Source: Capitulum mitella (taxonomy: Eukaryota > Arthropoda > Thecostraca > Pollicipedomorpha > Pollicipedidae). From it: 64,000 nucleotides of DNA. The notes under the pieces were generated by a model that saw only the letters and a program-made list of their open reading frames with translations, was not told the origin of the DNA and searched no databases. Positions 55,611-64,000 of this stretch are shown in pieces. The stretch spans positions 9,139,767 to 9,203,766 of the forward strand of contig CP099849.1 of NCBI GenBank assembly GCA_030062745.1, written 5' to 3'. How positions within the stretch are numbered: position 1 is the first letter of the stretch; each line of letters starts with the position of its first letter. A program made the translations under genes and the position numbers.

Positions 55611-56500
55611 CTGCGGTGAATTTTTAATCAGTGTAACGGGAGCTTTCCGTACGGAAAATTGATCCACGCGCTTCCTGTGTATTAAAAGATTGCCTGTCTG
55701 GCGATGTGGCGGCTGTGGTTGGTAAGGGTGGGGGAAGAGCTATCCTGTCGAGCAAAAAATATTCATAGCTGCTACAGCTCTGGACTTGCATTTCTGCGTT
55801 GGCTCAAACGTTATCCCACATCAGATTTAAGAGTACTGGGAAATAAAAACCCTTTAGCAAAAAATAATTCTGCTGTGTTTACCAGTGAAGTCGGAAAAAA
55901 CGATAAAGCATGTGGCATGCATTTTATGCAGTGTTACAATGTATTACACTCAGTTTTGTCGGTTTTCACAAACTTTCACAAAGACAAACAAACTCCACAA
56001 ACTTGTATTTGTGAGACAAAGGATGCGGACGTCTTAAATGATTCGAAATATGACAGATATGACTTTCAAAAATTGGTCGTTTTAAATGACACCGATGCAA
56101 TGCCACTTTGAGATTATAGTTTATTTAGTCATGTTTATATAGTTAATATCTCGCTGGATTGATGCGTGTTTGTTGTCCTTTCATTTTTACTATGTATAGC
56201 TTAGAACACTTCATACACCCCAAGTTTAATTTGGAGATAGACCTTTCTGAAGAGGTGCTCAGTCAGTCTGGAAAACCTGCCCATTGCTTGTGGACTGTCT
56301 GCTACCCTAATTCTGTCACTTGAAAAGATCTGGCGCAGACTTTTTTTTGGCTGGTCGACTAGCTTATGACCCGGCAAATCACCCTTGCTGTACTGACGCG
56401 AGGAAGGCAGTTTTAGATGAAAATCAATCTTGGGCTGAAAATGAAGCTCCATCTTCTAGTTTGTCCTGACTGTAAAAGTTGCACGCGCTCCATGACCACG
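55611..56500. other. Gene-poor AT-rich stretch
   Basis: Contains a 135-codon plus-strand frame (55704-56111) with no motif, no recognisable splice context and no similarity that I know. I do not call it a gene. Confidence 0.45.
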
Positions 56501-57240
56501 CTCCTGGTGCTCTCAGCCTGGGAAGACCAGGCCACACAGCCTCTCCGCTGGCCATCCCTTCACCCGTCAGCGGCGCACCCTCACCGTCTCTCCGCCGGCT
56601 AGACAATAAACAAACAAACAATGCAGGCATGCGGCCGCGCGGCTGGGCGCCGCCGTCGCCCGGGAGACGGTCATGGCGCGCCGACGCCGGCGAGCGGCGC
56701 GTCTCAATCGCCGCACGCGCGCCGAGCCCGCTCCAGGGCGGTCCGGCCGCCCCCGAAACGAAAACACGGCCCACAATAGCCGAACGGCATATTTATCACC
56801 CGGCTACAGCACAAATACTCAACATTTGAAAAATATTGACCATCCGTTACGCGCGGACAAAGGCGGAAAGGACAGTTCTGGCGCGGGTGAAAAAGCGGCG
56901 CGGCGATCGCGGCGCGATAGCGGCGGACCACCGGGCGGCGGCGCGCCGCGACAAATACCTGACATAGTGGAGCGGTGTCGCGCATGATTCACTCGCGCTA
57001 TCGCAGCCGCATCGCGCGCCGTGCTTTTGTTTTTATTGTAGATTTTTCGGCCCGGCGCGCGAGGAGAATGGTGTGGGGGTGGCGCCCGGCGGGAGGCCGC
57101 GGCGCCACCTCTTCGCGACGGAGGGAGAGAGCGGGTCGTGGAGAGGGCTGCCACACGCCGGAGACGAGGCGGAGCTTTTTTGCCGCGTCGGGGGAGATTC
57201 TTTTCACGCGGGCGCCCGGCTGTCTGCGGCCCGCTCGATC
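56500..57240. other. GC-rich island, 5' flank
   Basis: 0.75-kb CpG-rich block interrupted by an AT-richer core at 56780-56850. On composition it is a candidate promoter or enhancer; no exon is recognised. Confidence 0.4.
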
Positions 57241-58331
57241 CTGAAGATCTGATGTTTTTGGGACCGGCAGCCAAAACAGCAACCAGCGTTAACTAGTCTG
57301 TGCCTAGACACTATATCCTTCGTGTACGCATGGGAGATGGGAATGTGTGGACATGGGTGTTTATCAAGGATTTCGGGTCAATGCACTCATATTTATTTCA
57401 GCAAGTCAGGACCGACTGCTTTTTAACAGCATCCTTTTTTATCTGTTCCTTAAGTTATGAGCGTAGACCGGAAACCATCATGCAAACACATGCCACGGCA
57501 AATAGTTAACTGGAAATTTCTCCTTGGTCGTCGCCAGCATGTTGCTTAAAAAAGCAACTGACATGTATTCGGAAATCCATTTCACATCTTCTTAACGGCG
57601 CCTTCATAACCACATTTCCATCTCGCACTTACTTCAGCGTCAAGACAATTTGTAGACTTGGAAAAATTGTGAGAAATGCTTAGCGAACTCAACTTAGCGC
57701 ATGGTCTGTTACACCGCTTCTAATGCTTACATCTTCATGATTTCGGTATGACAAAATAAGAGTTCTCTCTACGTGGAAATCGATGACGACCAAAGAAAAC
57801 CTGCCTCAGAAACCAGATGACTGATGTTTTCCGTGTGCTACGCAGTGTCGACGTAACAAAAAGCGACAAAGGTTTCTTGAACCTACTTTTAGTAGTTATG
57901 TCCACGTTGTTATACAGGATTTCGTGACATTTGTTTTCTTTTCTCGAACCATGACTCTTAACCAAAAAGTAAAAAGTAATCTCGAAACAGTCAGCCACAC
58001 AGAACGAGAAATGTTTATGTACCAAACTTTTCTAAAAAGTTTAAAACAATATAAGAACTGGGGCATTCATTTTTGTTACACTGATAGACGTAAAAGTGAG
58101 ACGGCAACGAGGTGGGAACTAGGGGGTTAGACTCAGATTTTACATAGGCAGAATAAAACAGATCTTGAGGTAGCTCTTTCCATGTAAAACCATACAGCTA
58201 ATTAAAAAATACGACTAACACGTCTACCAACGACCCCTATTCAGGGAGCCGGCTAGAGTTGGGTTTCCAGAAAACAAAACATCCCAATGTCACACGGCAA
58301 CGATGAAGGCACTGCTCTCGAGACAGATGTA
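57241..58331. other. Gene-poor AT-rich stretch
   Basis: No gene, RNA or repeat that I can name. Confidence 0.5.
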
Positions 58332-58602
58332 AACGCTGGCAGTTGCATAGCTAAGGTGGGGGGAGGGCAAAGGGGCCATGCCCCTGGAGGCCAAGCAGGG
58401 CCCCTGGTGGCCGAGCGGGCCCCCCTGTTCGTTGGATAGTGTGAGTAGCCGACGGGGCGCCTACGCTGTCCGAAACAGACAAAGCAAAATAAGAATACAT
58501 TAAACGTCAAGGAAAGCTTACGAACCTAAAAAATCGGACTGCAAATACAAGAAGGCTTTGTGTACTATGAAGAAAGGCCTCAATGAGCGTTGAGAGGACC
58601 CT

Positions 58603-58634
58603 GCTAGCTTGCAGAGTTAACTCTGCAAGCTAGC
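58603..58634. repeat. Perfect 32-bp palindrome
   Basis: GCTAGCTTGCAGAGTT is followed with no spacer by its exact reverse complement. A related GAGTTAACT half-copy follows about 18 bp later. It lies inside the left subterminal region of the 2.77-kb element. Confidence 0.95.
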
Positions 58635-58689
58635 TCTCTCTCCAGAGTTAACTGTTTGTCTGGGGGAGGATTCCCTGTCGGCCCATAAA

Positions 58690-60680
58690 GGGCCCCTGGA
58701 GGGACCTCCTTTCGGTCTGAAAGAAGGCCCTTGCCCCTGCCTCCAAAGGTCGACAGAGGTCCTTTAAAGGTGGATACGGGGTCTCTATAAACAGGCAGTG
58801 CCCCCCCCTCTCCCTACAGGGTAACAGGGGCCCCTCAAACGTTCATTCAGGGACCCTGCTTGCCTGTAAGGATGCCCCTGCCGACCTTTAAGGGGCACCC
58901 GGCAGGTTGTCAGGGACGTCTTTACAAGCAAGCAGAAGCCCCTTTACACTCAAGCGGGGCCCTTTTACAAGCCGACAGTACTTTGAACCACATAGGACAC
59001 CATTGATCACGAGGGCCACGCGTGGATCCAAAGAGGAGGGACAATGAGGGGCATTCGCCCCCCCTCGCCGAGGCCTGAGAAGGGGCCCCTGTCAGACTAA
59101 AAAAAAGCCCCGAAAGGGCCCCTCATGAGTTTCATGGGATGTTTTTACGAACCTGATGGGTTCTTGATGCAGTCAGGGGGCCTTCCAACATCTGGCCCCC
59201 TCGAGGGGGACCAGGTGATCTATGAAACTCATAGAGGGCCCCTTAAGCTTCCAAAGGGCCCCCGAGACCACAAGAGGGCCCCAACACAGCTGAGTGCCCC
59301 TGAGGCCGCCAGACGGGTCATAGGACCCCTGAGACGGCCAAGATAAGGACTGAGTCCCTAGGGCGTCCCTGGAATGTCATCGGGGTCCCGAATAGGTTTC
59401 ACGGGCCTGTGTGAAAAGAGATTCTTCATGCAGTTTTAGGGACTCCGGGAGGGTTAATGAGATTTTGACAGTAAGATGGTCCCTAAGATGGATAGAGGGC
59501 CCCTAGGACTCCTGGGACCGCAAGAGGGGCCCCAACACAGTAAGGGTTCATGAAACCGCTTATAGTGCTAGAGAAGCCCCTGAGACGGAAAGAACTTTAG
59601 AGGGTGCCTAGCATGGCATAAGGAGACCCTAGTCAGCCAGGGGGCCTCTTGAATGGGGATTCATGAGCAACCTTCGTAACCTCGAGAGGGGCCCCAAATG
59701 AGCTACATTGGCCTTTTTAAAAACCTGAGGGGTACTTTATGCTGTCAGGGGGCCCTGGGAAGGTCAGATGGTTCCTGAGACGACAAGATGTGTCTGTATA
59801 CCGCAGATGACCCCTGAGATCGCCAAAAAAGTCGGAGGACTCCTGCGAGGTAAAGACGATAAGAGGGCCTCTAAGATGGCGTGGGGGGCACGGACGGCCA
59901 GGGGGCCCTCGAGTGTGTTAGGCGGGCTCCTGGCACGGGCAAGGTCCCCCTGAGACTGCCAGTGAGGCCCCTGAAGCGCCAACAAAAACCTTTGCTACGC
60001 CTAGAGGGGCCCTAAGATTGCCAAGTATACCCGATGTAACAGAGGAAGGTCCTTGATACAGTCATGGGGACCACAGGAGACTCTCAGAGGGTCCATGACA
60101 CTGCACAGGCGCCCTGAAATTGCAAAAGGTCTTTTGTAACTGCCAAAGGGCCCATGTTCCCCAGAGACAATCAGAGGGGCACCTAGGATCACAGGGGGTC
60201 CACTGAGATTGTTAGAGAAGGACCTTTGGGGCTGCTAACTAGGAGGTCTCTAGCAATAGGGGTCTCTGAGACGACCAGAGGGGCCCTGGAAATACTAAAC
60301 CTTGAGACGTCCATACAGCTCCTGAAACAGCAAAAGGACCTAGAACATTACCAAAGGCGCCTCTGTCACGGCAGAGAGACTTATAGAGGGCCTTTGTTAG
60401 TGCCTGAGGGGTTCCTTAGATTGAAAAATGTTCAAGGGACGACAGGAGGAAACCCAAGATAGATTAAGCGTCCCTGAAACTGCAAGATGGGCCCTGAAAG
60501 TGCCCGAGGTGCCCCTGAAACTGCCAAAGGGGCGTCTGAGACGTCCCGAGGGACACATGAGACTGCAAAAGGAACCCGAAACCACTATAGGGTCCTGGCA
60601 CGGCAGACGGCCCGAGACCACCAAAAGAGCCCCTGTAGCTGCAAGAGGGAATCTAACCTAAGCCGGCAAACAAGTCTCCA
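58690..60680. repeat. Highly degenerate GGGGCCC(C/T)-rich array
   Basis: Nearly 2 kb in which words like AGAGGGCCCCT and CCCCTGAGAC recur every 20-45 bp, separated by CTGCCAAA- or GACCGCCAGA-like linkers. It reads like a very old tandem array with no fixed period left. All frames are broken except short repeats such as SARGAPETAKGASETSRG around 60490-60560, which reflect the array and not a protein. Confidence 0.75.
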
Positions 60681-61259
60681 GAAACTACGAAGAGGGGATG
60701 GGCTTCTGGACCAAATACAGACACGAAATTTCAAATGGAGGGAGGGACGGAGCAGCCTAAAATCTTGCCGTTTTAGTCATATTTCGGCTACTTTGGAGGA
60801 GAACAAAACGCAGAACTTTCTCAAATAGGCTGATGTACTTGAATTTTGCGGTTATTTTGCATGTAAAAAAAGCGAAAAATCACAACAAATATTTCTCCTC
60901 GACCCGCGCGGATCAATGCATTTTCATATCTGAAGGGCAAAAAATAGGGTCCCTGCGCTGGTCATTCGCCTCCACCCTTCCTCCTCCCCCCGCCTTAGCG
61001 AAATCCTGGATCCGCCTCTGGCGAGGGCCCCCATTGGCTACGAGGAGGGCCCCTTGATCCGATTTGCCCCCCCCCCGCCGGGGAGGAATCCTAACTACAC
61101 CCCTGAACGCTGGTAGCATGCTGTTCTGTGAAAATGTAGCCGTATCATTGTAAAATTGATCCAATTATTGCCACCGATCGACGCTTATTTCTGTTCTCCT
61201 TCCAGTCGAACTCTTTCGACGCTTTCGACTCCTTCGCTGTCGGGAGCGTCCAAACGGAA

Positions 61260-62010
61260 ACGCGGACAACAATGACACTGTTCGCAATCAGTCGACATCG
61301 CCGGCGGCAGAGATCTCAGCGCCGTTACTCTCCACGCGTTCTACGTCCGTTCCCGATCTCTGCCGGCCCGTCACCGAGCTCTGACGGCCCGACAACGGGC
61401 TCTGCCGGCCCGTCACCGAGCTCTGGCGGCCCTTCACCGAGCTCTACCGCGCCGGCTCCGGCTCAGCAGGCCGCTCGCCAGCCGCGCAGTAATTCCAAAC
61501 ACGCCCCTGTCGCGCCTCCCGGCCCGACCGACACGGCCGCGGCCGGGCCCGGCGCACCACCGATCCTATCTGGCCCTTTGACACCGTATTTTTCGCACGG
61601 GATATCGCCACATCTCCGCTGAATATATGAAGTCGGCCGCGGTGTGTTGTTCGGGCCGGCGCGGCAGCCTCCCGGCGCGCCCGATTCTCGTTTTATTCAC
61701 GGCTGCCTTATCTGATGGTGATTGTCGCCAGCGCGCCGCCCATCGCCGCGCCACAACACCGTGCTGCCACCTGGCCGGCGTCAGCTGAGCGCCATCCATC
61801 TCCGGTGACGTCACGCCGGCCTCAGCGGGCGGCGGCGGCTCGTCGGCGGCGTCGTCCGCGCCGCGGCGAGGCCGGGCCTTCAACTCGCGAGCCGGCGGGC
61901 CAGATAGTGATCGCGACTCATTATCGCTCTGACGCCATCAATTCCTGTGCTGAAGTGTATCGGCGCGGCGGCGGCGGCGGCGGTGGCGCGGGACGGCAGC
62001 TTTTTCGGCG
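61260..62010. promoter_or_regulatory. CpG island, far 5' flank
   Basis: 0.75-kb CpG-rich block. It has a short repeat (CCGTCACCGAGCTCTG-like, three or four copies at 61366-61446) and a GGC run at 61966-61985. A polypyrimidine-CAG at about 61195-61205 precedes an open plus-strand frame to 61622 rich in GPSPSS repeats. No known domain is seen. It may be a promoter island of a neighbouring gene or a low-complexity exon; I do not call a gene. Confidence 0.3.
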
Positions 62011-62550
62011 CTGATGAATGGTTGCCGCTAGTTCCTGAGGCAGCTCAGATTCTGTGGACCAGCTGGGGTGTTCAAGGCCACCTGTGACAGCCGCACGCCA
62101 TATAATGCTTCGTAACGACTTAGAACGTCTATGTTTGGCGCCGAAATTTGGTTTAGACATTTGTGATTCACGCCACCTTATACCCAAACGGGAGATGAAC
62201 CCTTTAGCTGTGTGTACTTGAGCTGTTGAACTGTTTCATCTCGTCCGTAACATGGACGCATTGTAACATGGGGCTGGTGGGTCGGCAGCTTTACCAACGC
62301 TGAAGGACATTTTAGCATGAATTCAGTGACGTCGTATGCAAGGAATTATCTCAGACGGGTGACGCCCATACCGCTTCAAAAACGCAAGCTCCTCGAAGCC
62401 TTTACGTTTATCATATTTAGTATTACCAGCACCAAACATGTGCGTCATCGACGAACGAATCATATAATATGCTTCCATCTGGTATTTTGTCCCATAATCA
62501 AAGTGGGCACCCCAAATATTTCTGAGTTTAAAATGAGACCCTACGGAGCG
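62010..62550. other. Gene-poor stretch
   Basis: No gene or repeat recognised. A 115-codon plus-strand frame at 62317-62664 runs into the adjacent repeat and has no motif. Confidence 0.45.
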
Positions 62551-62552
62551 AG

Positions 62553-63210
62553 CACTAGAGTTCAGGATTCGGATTCACGGGATTCGAGGATTCGAAACCG
62601 GAAAATCAGGGTTCTAATCCTAAAACTTCAGGCAAATTCTGAAAGCTACAATTCAAATATGTAAATAAATGTATTGAAATATGCTCTAGACTCGAATTTT
62701 CTTGAAATAAACTTGATGTAATAGGTACATATATGTGCTGCCTCGGACTGCGTCGCCCGTCCCGCGTTTTGTTACATCGTATTAGTTACTGCCGGACCCA
62801 ACTGCTGTGGTAACCGGTTTTATTCCGTCAACACTATGTTTCGCTGTTTTGCTGTGGGACCGAATGTAAGACAGTCTTTGTAGTGACTCGAAAACCTTTC
62901 GGTTGGCGCGGTACCATGCTTAGGTCACGGTACTATGCGCACCTGTCATATACTTTCCGCATACTTTATCAAAGGCCAAAACTTTGGCACCAGCACAGAC
63001 TGGTACCAATGCCCCCCTCTATTCTCTTGCCGAGTTAGAAGTGCAGCACTGACAGAAGCGTTCAGAGTAGTCAGTTAGAAATTGCAACATTTCGATACAA
63101 AGATTCGAATCTTTTCGAATCTTTTCGAATCTCGAGTCCGAATCCAAATCCTAATCCCCCCACCTTGGGACTCGAAGCCCCAAAATGCATGCGAATCCTC
63201 AGCTCTAGTG
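62553..63210. mobile_element. Candidate 658-bp element with inverted ends and ATTCGAA-rich subterminal repeats
   Basis: The left end CACTAGAGTTCAGGATTCG and the inverted right end CACTAGAGCTGAGGATTCG agree at 17 of 19 positions. Just inside each end are clusters of GATTCG/CGAATC words in inverted orientation (62566-62602 and 63100-63150). Flanking sequences do not give a clear target duplication. Non-coding. Confidence 0.65.
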
Positions 63211-63323
63211 AGTAACCACCATTTTGTGAAGTCTCAAAATGATGCATGAACGGGCACACAAATATATTTCACAACGTTGCACTCCTGCTTGTACGTTAAT
63301 GATAAGCTTGTTGTCTGTTGTTT

Positions 63324-63344
63324 AATGTTGTCTAACCCATGTTG

Positions 63345-63387
<43 letters not shown>

Positions 63388-63441
63388 GCAACAATTTTAC
63401 AACAATATCATATATAACCCATAACAATGTTGTCTAACCCA
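63324..63441 (+). repeat. TA microsatellite flanked by a 16-bp direct repeat
   Basis: AATGTTGTCTAACCCA occurs at 63324-63339 and 63426-63441, flanking an AT run of about 19 units (63347-63385). A further TAACCCATAACA-like copy lies between them. Confidence 0.85.
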
Positions 63442-64000
63442 CAAAACAAACCTTAACCCACAGTGCACGTCGAGCATCGGCGATGACGGAAACGTAAGAC
63501 AGAACCAGATGACCGACCGCAAAGACCATTCCTTGTGTTTAGAACTTTACGTTGTGAATCTGAACTCCTTCAAGCGTAAGCATCAAGGAGTGATGCCAGG
63601 ATGAACTGGCACAACCCGGAACCTTAACCCGATTCCCGTAAGGGAAGGCTTGAGAGGTCCCTTTGGTTTTTGCTAGCCATTGCTATGGTTTCTGATGCGG
63701 CTTCAAAAAAGTTGGTCACCTTTTCTCACTATTCTTGCTACGTAATAGGTTAAATTGTCGTAATTTATTCCGCACAGGGCAGAGCCAGGTTAAGTTTTGG
63801 GGATATCTTTGGGCTATTTTTGGAACTGTTGGTGGTAAAAAGAAAACGTCTGCCAATAACAGGGTTTTTAGGATGGAATTTAAAATTTTATATGAGTGCT
63901 CAGGTAAACAGCTGGGGAAACAAACAAAGATATTTTTGTTAATCTTTGGTAACTTTACAAGGTCAGGCCGAAGAAATAATTCAGGATTTGGTTTTATGTA
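63442..64000. other. Gene-poor stretch to window end
   Basis: AT-rich DNA with no recognised gene or RNA. Confidence 0.5.

Larger units (their letters stand above)
58340..61105. mobile_element. 2.77-kb non-autonomous hAT-like element with perfect 8-bp target duplication
   Basis: AACGCTGG occurs at 58332-58339 and again at 61106-61113, immediately outside the ends CAGTTGCATAGCTAAGG and (inverted) CAGGGGTGTAGTTAGGA. These ends pair imperfectly and belong to the same CAG...TAGC-type end class as the short elements in this window. The interior holds no transposase frame. It consists of a decayed GGGGCCC-rich array (about 58690-60680), a perfect 32-bp palindrome near the left end, and an AT-rich stretch. 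At 61001-61020 there is an additional inverted end, CAGAGGCGGATCCAGGATTT on the minus strand, which may be a nested or older terminus. hAT assignment rests on the duplication length and ends only. Confidence 0.8.

Noticed and set aside
55704..56111. 135-codon plus-strand frame in AT-rich DNA
   Set aside because: Less expected by composition, but no recognisable domain, homologue or splice signals.
60226..60828. Three overlapping plus-strand frames with ETAKGA-like repeats
   Set aside because: They translate the degenerate GGGGCCC array inside the 2.77-kb element.

Overview
This is eukaryotic, animal DNA. It contains one gene that can be read with confidence: a complete six-exon T-box transcription factor of the TBX20 (midline/H15) class on the minus strand. 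The ATG is at 38234 and the stop codon ends at 674. All six exons join in phase through GT-AG introns (88, 238, 274, 162, 77 and 532 bp) to encode 456 residues. The order is an eh1-like Groucho-recruitment motif in exon 1, an acidic linker, the T-box across exons 2 to 5, and a long C-terminal tail in exon 6. The large introns, and motifs such as [14 protein letters not shown] and SSRLTDFER, suggest a protostome and probably an arthropod. That placement is inference; the species cannot be named.

Layout: 1-673 is 3' flank or 3' UTR. Then come exon 6 (674-1205), intron 5 (6.3 kb), exons 5, 4 and 3 clustered at 7465-8898, intron 2 (20 kb), exon 2 (28907-29144), intron 1 (9 kb) and exon 1 (38147-38234). 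A CpG-rich promoter-like island lies upstream of exon 1 at about 38235-39160. From there to 64000 is 5' flank in which I see no host protein gene.

Base composition is a mosaic. More than twenty sharply bounded GC- and CpG-rich islands, 0.15 to 2.4 kb long, alternate with AT-rich DNA inside and around the gene. Most have no exon. They are the best candidates for cis-regulatory or promoter DNA of a developmental gene, but the sequence alone does not prove it.

The rest is mostly repeats. There are several short hAT-like non-autonomous elements with CAG...CTG ends related to the wording 'CAGGGGCGNANCCAGGATTTT', some with 8-bp target duplications. A 2.77-kb element (58340-61105) has a perfect 8-bp duplication and is filled with a decayed GGGGCCC-rich array. 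Other repeats are a frameshifted LINE (49.2-51.1 kb), a 22-bp minisatellite with higher-order structure (20.8-21.8 kb), a 220-bp imperfect palindrome (54.1-54.3 kb), another inverted-terminus element (62.55-63.21 kb), and small hairpins and microsatellites. Most long open frames in the window lie in GC-rich islands or stop-free repeats and are not genes.
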